DNA from: JAJDXO01 sp965221855 | GTDB taxonomy: Bacteria; Pseudomonadota; Alphaproteobacteria; Rhodospirillales; UBA2165 | Assembly: GCA_965221855.1 (NCBI GenBank) | Contig: CBDCSV010000002.1 | Span: forward strand, 1 to 64,000 | DNA length: 64,000 nt | Reading direction: 5' to 3' | Shown: in pieces, positions 42,612 to 50,932 of the stretch | Numbering within the stretch: the stretch's first letter is position 1 | Layout of the letters: every line of letters starts with the position of its first letter | The notes under the pieces: model-generated | Told to the model about the DNA's origin: nothing | What the model saw: only the letters and a program-made list of their open reading frames with translations | Database searches by the model: none | Translations under genes and position numbers: made by a program

Positions 42612-43209
42612 CGTTCGCGCCATAGGCATCCCTGTCCCGAAGGCGGGAATACCACGCTTCGACATTCGGCAAACCGGGCCGCTCGATGGGCAGCGACATG
42701 TAGCGGTAGGTTCCCGCACCGATGGGGATGTCGCCCATGGTGAGCCGTTCGCCCAGGACATAGTCCCGGTTCGCAAGGTGGGCGTCGAGAATCCGAAAAT
42801 GACCGGCCAGGTTGTCGACGTGTTTTCCAATGGCCGCCATGTCACGCCGATGCTCGGGCGTGCGTATGAGCCCCCAGAATGTCGGGGTCATGTCCACCCA
42901 TACATCCGTCGATTGCCATTCCATCCAGCGGTCCGCCTCCGCCCGCTGGGCGGGATCGGCCGGCCATAGCCCTCCGCCGTACTTGGCCGCGAGATAGCGG
43001 ACGATGGCGTTGGATTGGGTCAGGACCGCGTCACCGTCAATCAGGGTGGGCACGCGGCGGGTCGGGTTGAGGCTCTCGTAGTTTTCGACGGCCACGGCGC
43101 CGACGACACCGTCCTTGTCCAGCCACTCGAAGTCGAGCGACAACTCGCCGAGTGTCCAGGCGACTTTCTGCACATTGATCGACGTATTGCGGCCGTAGAG
43201 GGTGATCAT
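42592..43209 (-). CDS. glutathione S-transferase, possibly maleylpyruvate-isomerase-like
   Basis: 205 residues. YGRNTSINVQKVAWTLGEL, then NPTRRVPTLIDGD with cis-Pro and LTQSNAIVRYLAAKY make the thioredoxin-like domain; VLGERLTMGDIPIGAGTY is the C-terminal capping motif. Its ATG (43209) overlaps the stop of the upstream FAH gene (ATGA), so they are translationally coupled. GST, FAH and VOC genes together resemble ring-cleavage follow-up modules (isomerisation, then hydrolysis of an acylpyruvate). The exact role is inferred. Confidence 0.85.
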   Translation of the reverse strand: MITLYGRNTSINVQKVAWTLGELSLDFEWLDKDGVVGAVAVENYESLNPTRRVPTLIDGDAVLTQSNAIVRYLAAKYGGGLWPADPAQRAEADRWMEWQSTDVWVDMTPTFWGLIRTPEHRRDMAAIGKHVDNLAGHFRILDAHLANRDYVLGERLTMGDIPIGAGTYRYMSLPIERPGLPNVEAWYSRLRDRDAYGANVMVPIS

Positions 43210-44156
43210 GAGGGCGGCGCGGCCACCGGATTCTCCAGCGTGCCGACGCCGTCGACCGTCACCGCGACCACGTCGCCCGGCTTCATGTAGACCGGCGGAT
43301 CCTGGCCGTGGCCCACACCGGCCGGCGTTCCCGTCGAAATCACGTCCCCCGGCTCGAAGGGATACCACTGGGCATAGTGGGCGACGATCTCCGGAATGCC
43401 CCATATCAGGTCGGACGTGCGGGCATCCTGCATGACCTTCCCGTTGAGGGCCGTCTGCATTCTCACCGCGTGGGGGTCGGGCACTTCGTCCATCGTCGCG
43501 ACCACGGGGCCAAGCGGACAAAAGGTCGGGAACTGCTTGCCCAGCCGGTTGGTTTCCTTGTCGCCCGTGGCGTGCATCTCGGCGACCCAATCCCGGGCCG
43601 AGATGTCGTTGATGATCGTGTAGCCGGCGACGTAGTCCATCGCCTCGCCGGGCGAGACATTGTGGCAGGGCCTCCCGATGACCACCGAAAACTCGCCCTC
43701 GAAGTCGACCATGTCCGGATGGCTCGCCGGCAGGACGATGGGGGCGCCGGGGCCGATCACGGAATTGGTGTTCTTGATGAAACCTGTCGGGACGGTTTCG
43801 GGCTTGGCGTCAGACCCCCTCATTTCATCCCGATGAGACCGGTATGCCCGGGCGTGGGAGAGAACGATCCCCGGCCGCGGCACCGGCGCCATCAGCTCCG
43901 TCTCCGAACGGCCGGTGACGGCGCCGCTTTCCCGCAGGCGGTCCGGCCCGGATTCCAGCCCGTTCGCCACGGCATCGATCAGGCGCTCAGCCAATTCCAG
44001 CGTTTCCGGGCCCCCGGCAAGGATCGCCGCCACGGAGGAGGGCGGCGGCGCGGACGGGTCCACATGTTTGGCCGCCTCTGTGAGGTTCACGACCTGCCCG
44101 TCTATCAGGGCGCCGGGCGTTCCGCCGCCGGCAGTCTTTATTGTCACCAGTTTCAT
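43206..44156 (-). CDS. fumarylacetoacetate hydrolase family protein
   Basis: 316 residues from MKLVTIKTAGG. The family core is clear: GFIKNTNSVIGPGAPIVLP, then VDFEGEFSVVIGRPC with metal-binding acids, NDISARDW, and the C-terminal GDVISTGTPAGVGHGQDP. Enzymes of this family cleave acylpyruvates or hydrate/decarboxylate enol acids with Mg2+. It lies between VOC (11 bp) and GST (overlapping), one operon under the TetR-type operator at 44710. Confidence 0.9.
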   Translation of the reverse strand: MKLVTIKTAGGGTPGALIDGQVVNLTEAAKHVDPSAPPPSSVAAILAGGPETLELAERLIDAVANGLESGPDRLRESGAVTGRSETELMAPVPRPGIVLSHARAYRSHRDEMRGSDAKPETVPTGFIKNTNSVIGPGAPIVLPASHPDMVDFEGEFSVVIGRPCHNVSPGEAMDYVAGYTIINDISARDWVAEMHATGDKETNRLGKQFPTFCPLGPVVATMDEVPDPHAVRMQTALNGKVMQDARTSDLIWGIPEIVAHYAQWYPFEPGDVISTGTPAGVGHGQDPPVYMKPGDVVAVTVDGVGTLENPVAAPPS

Positions 44157-44167
44157 GTTCAGATCTT

Positions 44168-44650
44168 TCAGGTCGGAATTTTGTCGCCTCGGGTGAATTT
44201 GTCGTCGTAGGACATTCCCTCGGACACGTACTGGAACTCCCACCAATTGTCGTCGAGATCCCTGAAATAGAATTGATAATTGCCATGGGTTTCCATCGGT
44301 GTGGTGATTTTTCCGATGCCGTATTTTTCCTTGAAGTCATGGCAGCGCGCATGGGCCCGGTCGACTTCCTCGGGCGAAGCCAGATCCAGGCCCCAATGAT
44401 TGAGAATGCGGTTGCCTTTCGCCTTGTCGCCGACGCCCATGCACACCACGGCCCAGTCGCTGCCGGGGAAGCGGAGCAGCATGGCGACATCGGCGTGCCG
44501 GACGGTCTCCAGCCCCAGGAATTCCTCGTAGAACTTCCGGCTCTCGGACAGATCGCGGCATTCCAAGGTGCCGTGCGAAAACTTGAGGGGCCGGTTGTGG
44601 ACCGTTCCTCCGGTTCGGTCGGCGGTGGACATCGTACCGTCGGGTGCCAT
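44168..44650 (-). CDS. VOC-family (glyoxalase/extradiol dioxygenase-like) metalloprotein
   Basis: 160 residues from ATG 44650 with AAGGAGAA upstream. Candidate metal ligands in the usual order: His in FSHGTLECRD, His in RILNHWGLDL and Glu in DDNWWEFQYV, a His-His-Glu set as in extradiol dioxygenases and glyoxalases. The single beta-alpha-beta pair is half the size of catechol dioxygenases, so it would act as a dimer. First gene of the VOC-FAH-GST operon and closest to the operator. Confidence 0.85.
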   Translation of the reverse strand: MAPDGTMSTADRTGGTVHNRPLKFSHGTLECRDLSESRKFYEEFLGLETVRHADVAMLLRFPGSDWAVVCMGVGDKAKGNRILNHWGLDLASPEEVDRAHARCHDFKEKYGIGKITTPMETHGNYQFYFRDLDDNWWEFQYVSEGMSYDDKFTRGDKIPT

Positions 44651-44709
44651 GGCTGAATTCTCCTTCACCTGATATGGGTACAACGATAGCAGAGGAAGAC
44701 AGCGCCCGC

Positions 44710-44739
44710 AATAAATTATGAACAAGTTCATAATTTATT
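44710..44739. promoter_or_regulatory. perfect palindrome, probable TetR operator
   Basis: Arms of 14 bases (aataaattatgaac and gttcataatttatt) around a 2-base centre. The core TATGAAC-N2-GTTCATA also occurs twice at 45688-45721. It stands 60 bp ahead of the VOC gene and 105 bp ahead of the divergent tetR gene, so it could control both. Confidence 0.75.
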
Positions 44740-44843
44740 GTCATTTTAGTCAGCTGTGGGAAATTTGAACTTGATCCCAACCGGCATCACCGGTATTGCT
44801 GCAGGGCACCTAGTGATCGGGCGGCTAAACACGCCGAGAAACA

Positions 44844-45482
44844 ATGAACGCAGGATCAGGCGCGAACGCCCTCAGAGCGGCCCCAAGCCGTCGAGAGCGA
44901 AACAAGCAGGAAACGCTGGAGCGGATAAAGGCAGCCGCCGAAGCGGTCTTTGTTGAGAAGGGCTTCGACGACGCTTCCATTCGTGAGATCGCCGCCCGCG
45001 CCGAGGTCGGTGTCGGGACGGTGTTCAATTATGCTGCGGACAAGCGTGACCTGCTGTTTCTGGTGGTCAACGAGAAGCTGGAGGCGACGAACCGGAATGC
45101 ATTCCGGGACGTGCCGGAGACATTGCCCGTGGTCGAGCAGATCCTGATCGTATTCCGTTATTATTATCTGTTCTACGCCGAAAATATAGAAATTGGCCGG
45201 TATATGTTGCAAGAATCGACATTGTTCGGCGCGGGTCAACAAGGCCAGCGTTTTCAGGAACACCGCCTTCAGATCGCCGAACATATGACCGCGCTCATCC
45301 AGCGGGCGCAGGACCGTGGCCGGATCGCGGCAGGCGAAGACCCGGCGCTGGTCGCGGAGCTTGTTCTGTCGATCCTCGGCCGCCAGGTCCTTATTTGGCT
45401 GCGCAACGACAAACCCAAAGTCGAAACCGGGCTCATCCCCTTGCGTGACCTGTTATCGCTTATGGTGAGAGGCGCCGGCTAG
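44844..45482 (+). CDS. TetR-family transcriptional regulator
   Basis: 212 residues. The DNA-binding part is at 18-66: RNKQETLERIKAAAEAVFVEKG, then DASIREIAARAEVGVGTVFNY in part, ending ADKRDLLFLV. The C-terminal ligand domain is not specific. It is divergent from VOC-FAH-GST and upstream of a TctC receptor. Palindromes of one type lie at both flanking promoters, so it very probably represses both units until the imported compound binds. Confidence 0.92.
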   Translation: MNAGSGANALRAAPSRRERNKQETLERIKAAAEAVFVEKGFDDASIREIAARAEVGVGTVFNYAADKRDLLFLVVNEKLEATNRNAFRDVPETLPVVEQILIVFRYYYLFYAENIEIGRYMLQESTLFGAGQQGQRFQEHRLQIAEHMTALIQRAQDRGRIAAGEDPALVAELVLSILGRQVLIWLRNDKPKVETGLIPLRDLLSLMVRGAG

Positions 45483-45613
45483 ATCGGGTCATGTTTTGAC
45501 GGAACCACGGTGCGGTTTCGTCAAAACATGTGAATCCGATCTATTTCAATAGTGTAGAGCCGATCATGGTTTGTCGGCATCGCAAAGTGATTCCGACAAA
45601 CCATGATCGGCTC
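45481..45613. repeat. two long hairpins in tandem
   Basis: Hairpin 1 (45481-45541): outer arms agatcgg / ccgatct and inner arms catgttttgacg / cgtcaaaacatg. Hairpin 2 (45557-45613): perfect 21-bp arms, beginning gagccgatcatggtttgtcg and ending in its complement ctc, around 15 bases. Hairpin 1 starts at the tetR stop codon and could terminate it. Confidence 0.7.
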
Positions 45614-45687
45614 TGGCCCGAACCTCGGGCGTTCGCTTTGTTTTCCCGTCCAACCTGCCCCGGGGGCAAGTTTGTCCTTGACTCAAA

Positions 45688-45721
45688 ATATGAACAGGTT
45701 CATATATGAACAGGTTCATAT
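45688..45721. promoter_or_regulatory. two overlapping palindromic operators
   Basis: atatgaacaggttcatat occurs at 45688-45705 and again at 45704-45721, centres 16 bp apart. The half-site matches the palindrome at 44710. It lies 33 bp before the ATG of the TctC gene at 45754, a position suited to repression. Confidence 0.78.
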
Positions 45722-45753
45722 AATAAGAAAATTCTCGAATTTCGGAGGTAATC

Positions 45754-46863
45754 ATGGTTTCATACTCAGCGCATATTGCCGCACTGCGGTCTTGGTTTCG
45801 GCGGGCCTTCGTCGTGTCCGGTTCGGCAGCGGCACTGGCGGCTGCCGGTACCGGTACCGCGTTTGCCGGCGACTACTATGCCGGCCGGACCATCACGCTG
45901 CTGGTCGGTCTCGGCGGCGGCGCCGGCGGCACGCAAGTTGCCCGGGTGATCGCCAAGCACCTCGGCAAACATATTCCCGGGAACCCGACGGTCGTTGTCA
46001 GGAACATGCCCGGCGCCGGAACTTTCAAGGCCCAGAACTTTGTCATGGGCAAGGCGCCCAAGGACGGCACGACGGTTTACTACGGTCCATGGAACGGCGT
46101 TGCGCAAATTCTCAACTCCCCGGGGATGCGGTTCAAATACGAGGACGCGACGCCCCTCGGCGGTATTCAACTCCCGGGACTGTATCAGTGGTCGGTGCGC
46201 GGCCGTGTTCCCGGCGACGATCCGGCGCGGATCAAGGAGATGAACGCTGTGCGCATGGGCGGCACGGCCTTGAGCGGGAGCCGCAGCCTGATCGGGGCGC
46301 TTGGCCTCGATCTTCTCGGCGCCAATTTCAGGTTCGTCGGCGGTTACCGCGGTACAGGTAAGCTCAAGGCGGCGATCCTGGGAAATGAACTCGATCTGAC
46401 CATGGGCGCCATCCACCAGTACAACTCGCAAATCAAGGGCTCTGTTGAGGGCGCGACGGCCCTTTGGCATGTACCGCTCGTCGGCAAGAACGGCGGGTTC
46501 ATCGATAATCCCAATGCCGGCGGCGTACCGTCGCTCGCCGCCGTTTACAAAAAGGTGTCCGGCAAGGATCCGGGCGGGATAAAGTGGAAAGCCGTGGGCC
46601 AGCTCGTTCAGTTCGGGGAGGAGATGCCCCACGCCATGTTCGGACCCAAGGAAATGAACGCCGAGGCCGCGCGCTCCTTCAGCGCTTCCGTCGTTCCAGC
46701 CCTGACAAGTCAGGCTTTCCGTGATGAGTCGATGAAACGGTTCTTCACGGCACTTAAGCCGAAGTCGGCCAAGGAAGCAGGCGAATTCTTCGGTCTGCCC
46801 GGCGCGACGCCTCCCGATGTGAAGGCGTTCCTGAAGGAATTCATCGCAGCCAACGGCAAATAG
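45754..46863 (+). CDS. TctC/Bug-family periplasmic substrate-binding protein
   Basis: 369 residues with a longer N-terminal signal region (SWFRRAFVVSGSAAALAAAG, cleavage near AFA-GDYYAGR). YYAGRTITLLVGLGGGAGG and VRNMPGAGTFKAQNFVMGKA are family motifs. GGAGG lies 8 nt before the ATG. The double operator upstream places it in the regulon of the adjacent TetR protein, so its ligand is probably related to the substrate of the VOC-FAH-GST operon. A terminator follows at 46911. Confidence 0.88.
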   Translation: MVSYSAHIAALRSWFRRAFVVSGSAAALAAAGTGTAFAGDYYAGRTITLLVGLGGGAGGTQVARVIAKHLGKHIPGNPTVVVRNMPGAGTFKAQNFVMGKAPKDGTTVYYGPWNGVAQILNSPGMRFKYEDATPLGGIQLPGLYQWSVRGRVPGDDPARIKEMNAVRMGGTALSGSRSLIGALGLDLLGANFRFVGGYRGTGKLKAAILGNELDLTMGAIHQYNSQIKGSVEGATALWHVPLVGKNGGFIDNPNAGGVPSLAAVYKKVSGKDPGGIKWKAVGQLVQFGEEMPHAMFGPKEMNAEAARSFSASVVPALTSQAFRDESMKRFFTALKPKSAKEAGEFFGLPGATPPDVKAFLKEFIAANGK

Positions 46864-46910
46864 ACCCGGATCGTTTCGTCGCAACGCCGGAGCCTTCCAA
46901 GACCCGCGAG

Positions 46911-46950
46911 CCGGTCCGTTTCGACAAAGAGACGGACCGGCCTTCTTTCC
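46911..46950 (+). terminator. intrinsic terminator after the TctC gene
   Basis: Arms ccggtccgt and acggaccgg with a 12-base loop, followed by the pyrimidine tract ccttctttcc. Confidence 0.7.
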
Positions 46951-47031
46951 TCTCGTTGAGATAATTCGCCGACATTCCATATCTTGTGGACGGCGCATCT
47001 GAATCTCGTCAAATATCGAGCATCCGCCTTC

Positions 47032-47227
47032 GGCCAAAGGCCGCCCCCCGCCTTGACCCACGCTCCTGCCGTACTGCCTCGATGGTTCACCGCCATACGG
47101 ACACTTCCGGGGCGGTGATTTACGTTTGGGGCGGAGCCGTGCAGAATCGCGGGAACGGGCGGATTTCGGAATGCCGAAAATGGCAGTCAACGGCCGCAAA
47201 GTAGAGACGGGAAAAAGGGAACCATGA
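47032..47227 (+). repeat. dispersed ~190-bp repeat, copy B, with conserved hairpin, ahead of the NtaA-like gene
   Basis: Homologous to 42424-42611. The stem is caccgcc (47088-47094) and ggcggtg (47111-47117). It runs up to the ATG of the gene at 47224, including gggaacc before the start. Together with copy A it is a candidate structured leader or repeat element. It fills most of the 360-bp gap between 46863 and 47224. Confidence 0.7.
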
Positions 47228-48555
47228 GCGATAGGAAACTGCACTTGGGCGCCTTCATGCGGCCGGTCACCATCCACACCGGGGCGTGGCGCTATCCGGG
47301 CGCCCGGGCCGACGCCAATTTCAATTTCGAGGTCATCCGCGCCATGGCGCGGAAGCTGGAGGAGGGGAGGTTCGACGCCTTCTTCATGGCCGATCACCTG
47401 GCCGTCCTCAACATGCCCATGGAGGCGCTCAAGCGGTCGGGCACGGTCACCTCGTTCGAGCCCATGACGCTCTTGCCGGCGCTCGCCATGGTGACCGAGC
47501 ATCTGGGCCTCGTGGCCACCGGGTCGACCACCTACGACGAGCCGTTCCACGTCGCCCGGTGGTTCTCGTCGCTGGATCACATCTCCGGCGGGCGGGCCGG
47601 GTGGAACGTGGTGACCACCGCCAACCCGGACGCGTCGAGGAATTTCGGCCGCGAGGACCACATGGACCACGCCGAGCGCTACAAGCGGGCGCGGGAGTTC
47701 TACGACGTGGTCACCGGGCTCTGGGATTCGTGGGCCGACGATGCGTTCGTCCGCGACCAGGAAAGCGGCATCTTCTTCGATCCCGAAAAGCTCCACGTGC
47801 TGGACCACCGCGGGGACTACCTCTCGGTCCGGGGGCCGCTCAACATCGGCCGCCCGGTGCAGGGCTGGCCGGTGATCGTCCAGGCGGGCTCCTCCAACGA
47901 CGGGCGGCAACTGGCGGCGGAGACGGCGGAAGCCTTGTTCACCTCCCACACGGACCTCGCCGCCGGGCAGTCGTTCTACGCCGACATCAAGGGGCGGATG
48001 GCCGAGGCGGGGCGCGACCCGGACGGCATCCGCATCCTCCCCGCCTGTCTGGTGATCCTCGGGGACGATTTGGCGGAGGCCAGGGCCAAGCGGGCCAGGC
48101 TCGACAGCCTCGTCCACGCCGAGAGCGCCATCGCGTCGCTGTCCATCGCCATCGGTACGGACGCCGCCCGGTTCGATCCCGATGCGCCGCTGCCCTCCGA
48201 TATCCCCGAGAGCAACGCCAGCAAGTCGGGCCGCGAGCGGGCCCTCCGCATGACCGAGGCCGAAGGGCTCACGGTCCGCCAGCTTGCCCAGCGCCTCGGC
48301 GGGTTCTCCGGGCTCTGCCTGATGGGCTCGACCGAAACGGTCGCCGGCCAGATGGAGGAGTGGCTGGAAACAAGGGGCAGCGACGGGTTCACCATCATGT
48401 TCCCCTACGTGCCGGGCGGGGTCGACGAATTCGTCGACCGGCTGGTCCCGGTTCTCCAGGACCGGGGACTGTTCCGGACCGAGTACGAGGGCGCGACGTT
48501 GCGGGAAAATCTCGGCCTGCCCCGGCCCGAAAACCGGTTCTTCAATGGGTCATAA
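47224..48555 (+). CDS. NtaA/SnaA/DszA-family flavin-dependent monooxygenase
   Basis: 443 residues. The start LHLGAFMRPVTIHTGAWRYP and the ADANFNFEVIRAMARKLEEG segment are typical of this LLM subgroup, as are ARWFSSLDHISGGRAGWNVV and PVIVQAGSSNDGRQLAAETA. Members oxidise nitrilotriacetate, dibenzothiophene sulfone, EDTA or dimethyl sulfide with FMNH2 from a partner reductase, which is absent here. Mono-cistronic, with repeat copy B as its leader and a CT/GA palindrome after it. Confidence 0.9.
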   Translation: MSDRKLHLGAFMRPVTIHTGAWRYPGARADANFNFEVIRAMARKLEEGRFDAFFMADHLAVLNMPMEALKRSGTVTSFEPMTLLPALAMVTEHLGLVATGSTTYDEPFHVARWFSSLDHISGGRAGWNVVTTANPDASRNFGREDHMDHAERYKRAREFYDVVTGLWDSWADDAFVRDQESGIFFDPEKLHVLDHRGDYLSVRGPLNIGRPVQGWPVIVQAGSSNDGRQLAAETAEALFTSHTDLAAGQSFYADIKGRMAEAGRDPDGIRILPACLVILGDDLAEARAKRARLDSLVHAESAIASLSIAIGTDAARFDPDAPLPSDIPESNASKSGRERALRMTEAEGLTVRQLAQRLGGFSGLCLMGSTETVAGQMEEWLETRGSDGFTIMFPYVPGGVDEFVDRLVPVLQDRGLFRTEYEGATLRENLGLPRPENRFFNGS

Positions 48556-48574
48556 TGGCCGGCCGGATGCGTTT

Positions 48575-48713
48575 CCCCCCTCACCCAGCTACGGCTAGGC
48601 TCAACTATCGTTTCGCCAAGCCTCCGCATCCCTCTCCCCCCAAGGGGGCGAGGGTTAGAGTAGTCCCCTCTCCCCCTTCTTCAGGGGGAGAGGGTCAGGG
48701 TGAGGGGGTCATA
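48575..48713. repeat. dispersed CT/GA-rich palindrome, fullest copy
   Basis: Contains cctcacccagctacggctag, caagcctccgcatccctctc, then ccaagggggcgagggtta and ctctcccccttcttcaggg with gagagggtcagggtgagggg. It serves as the intact reference for the copy split by IS1111 at 50726-52294. Confidence 0.75.
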
Positions 48714-48763
48714 AGATTATGAGAGCGAGGGGGTGCGCCGACGCGGCGGAATGGGAGCAGAGA

Positions 48764-50683
48764 ATGCCTGACCACACGATAGCCGAAACCGAAAACCGGT
48801 CGCGCGAATTCGATCCGGTGGAGGACGATTTCGACGAGTTCCATTTCCCGCGCCCGGAAGAGACGGATTTCGCGGCGCTCGCCGAACGGGAGATTTCCCG
48901 CCGGGGATTCATGGGGGGCGCGGCCGCCGCCGGGGCCGCCGCGTTCGTCGCCGCCACGGCGGCGGCGCCCATCGCCGCCCTCGCCAAATCCGACCGCTTC
49001 GGCTTCGAGCCCATCGCCGCCAACACGCTCGACACGGTCACCGTGCCGGAAGGCCATAGCTGGCACGTGGTGGCCCGCTGGGGCGATCCCCTGTGGTCCC
49101 GGGGCGCCGAGTTCGACCACGCCACCAGGGGCACCGGCGAAAGCCAGGAGCTGGCCTTCGGCGACAACACCGACGGCATGGAACTGTTCACCGCCGGCGG
49201 CCGCTCGATCCTCGCGGTCAACAACGAGTATGTGAACTACAAGCTGTTCTTCGCGCAGGGGAACAAGGCCGCGGGCCCCGACGACGTCCGCCGGGGCAAG
49301 GCCGCCCACGGGGTTTCCGTGTTCGAGATCGAGGAGGCCGGCGGCAGGTGGCGCGTCGTCAAGGACTCCCAATACAACCGGAAGATCACCGCCGATACGC
49401 CCATGGAAATCACCGGCCCGGCCCGGGGCCACGAATTGATGAAGACCGAGGCCGATCCCGCCGGCGTCACCGCCGCCGGCACCTGGAACAACTGCGGCAG
49501 CGGCCGGACCCCGTGGGGCACCTACCTGACCTGCGAGGAGAACTTCAACGGCTACTTCTCGTCCAGCGACCCCGAATACCAACGCTCGGACGAACTCAAG
49601 CGCTACGGCGTCAACCTGAAGGACCGGGGCGACGGCTGGGCGATCACCGACGAGCGGTTCGACATCTCCAAACATCCCAACGAGCCCAACCGGTTCGGCT
49701 ACGTCGTCGAGATCGATCCCCTGGACCCCGCCTCGATGCCCAGGAAGCGCACCGCGCTGGGCCGCTTCAAGCACGAGAACGCCGAGGTGGCGCTGGCCGC
49801 CGACGGCCGGGTGGTGGTCTATCTCGGCGACGACGAGCGGGGCGAGTTCCTCTACAGGTTCGTTTCCGAGCGCCCCTACGCGGAAGGCGGCGGCAACGCG
49901 GACCTGCTGGAGACCGGCACGCTGTATGCGGCCAAATTCGAAAACGCCGGCCGCGGCGAGTGGCTGGAGCTCACCCCCGAGACCACGGGCATGTCCCGGG
50001 CCGAGATCTCCATCCATACCCGCCAGGCCGCCTCGGCGGTGAAGGCGACGACCATGGACCGCCCGGAGTGGGTGGCCGTCAACCCGCTCAAGGCCGAGGC
50101 CTATTGCTGCCTGACCAACAACAGGAACCGCGGCAAAAAGCCCAACGCCGGCGGCGATCCGGCCCCGGTCGGCGGGCCCAACCCGCGGGCCGCCAACAAT
50201 TACGGCCAGATCGTGCGCTGGGTCCCCGACGGCGGCGATCACCTGTCCGACAAATTCGCCTGGGACCTCTACGTGGTCGCCGGCAACCCGGCGGTCCACT
50301 CGGACGCCAACGGGGGCTCGGCGAACGTGACCAGGGACAACATGTTCAATTCGCCCGACGGGCTCAGGATCGACAGCAGGGGCATGCTGTGGATCCAGAC
50401 CGACGGCGACTACTCCAACGCCAAGGGCTTCGCCGGCATGGGCAACAACCAGATGCTGGCGGGCGATCCGGCCACCGGCGAGATCAAGCGCTTCATGGTC
50501 GGGCCCAATCAGTGCGAGATCACCGGGCTGACCTGGAGCGCCGACCGCAGGACCATGTTCGTCGGCATCCAGCATCCGGGGGAAAAGGGCCCGGGCAACA
50601 GCCACTTCCCGGACGGCGGCGACGCCACGCCCCGCTCGGCGATCATCGCCGTCACCCGGGACGACGGCGGCGTCATGGGGTAA
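48764..50683 (+). CDS. PhoX-family (DUF839) protein, Tat-exported
   Basis: 639 residues from ATG 48764 behind GGGAGCAGAG. A twin-arginine signal (ISRRGFMGG, then an Ala-rich hydrophobic stretch) lies near residue 45. The body is a beta-propeller of the PhoX/DUF839 type: GTWNNCGSGRTPWGTYLTCE and the HENAEVALAADGRVVVYLGD segment, then SPDGLRIDSRGMLWIQTDGD with acidic metal-binding residues. PhoX proteins are Ca/Fe-dependent alkaline phosphatases of the periplasm. The long acidic N-terminus before the Tat motif is normal for this subgroup. Confidence 0.9.
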   Translation: MPDHTIAETENRSREFDPVEDDFDEFHFPRPEETDFAALAEREISRRGFMGGAAAAGAAAFVAATAAAPIAALAKSDRFGFEPIAANTLDTVTVPEGHSWHVVARWGDPLWSRGAEFDHATRGTGESQELAFGDNTDGMELFTAGGRSILAVNNEYVNYKLFFAQGNKAAGPDDVRRGKAAHGVSVFEIEEAGGRWRVVKDSQYNRKITADTPMEITGPARGHELMKTEADPAGVTAAGTWNNCGSGRTPWGTYLTCEENFNGYFSSSDPEYQRSDELKRYGVNLKDRGDGWAITDERFDISKHPNEPNRFGYVVEIDPLDPASMPRKRTALGRFKHENAEVALAADGRVVVYLGDDERGEFLYRFVSERPYAEGGGNADLLETGTLYAAKFENAGRGEWLELTPETTGMSRAEISIHTRQAASAVKATTMDRPEWVAVNPLKAEAYCCLTNNRNRGKKPNAGGDPAPVGGPNPRAANNYGQIVRWVPDGGDHLSDKFAWDLYVVAGNPAVHSDANGGSANVTRDNMFNSPDGLRIDSRGMLWIQTDGDYSNAKGFAGMGNNQMLAGDPATGEIKRFMVGPNQCEITGLTWSADRRTMFVGIQHPGEKGPGNSHFPDGGDATPRSAIIAVTRDDGGVMG

Positions 50684-50932
50684 TGCCCACGGGAGACGGC
50701 GGCACCCCCCCCACTCACTTTTTTGTGACCCCCTCACCCTGACCCTCTCCCCCTGAAGTAGGGGGAGAGGGAACTACTCCCTAACCCTCGCCCCCTTTGG
50801 GGAAATGGGATGGACGCCTCCCACCTGCTGCTGCTGGAAGTCCGACGGAAGGGGTGGACCCTCACGGGCCGACGGCATCAAAGTACCAATGGGGAAGAGC
50901 AAGCTCTTCACAGGCAAACCGGAGGGTCCGAG

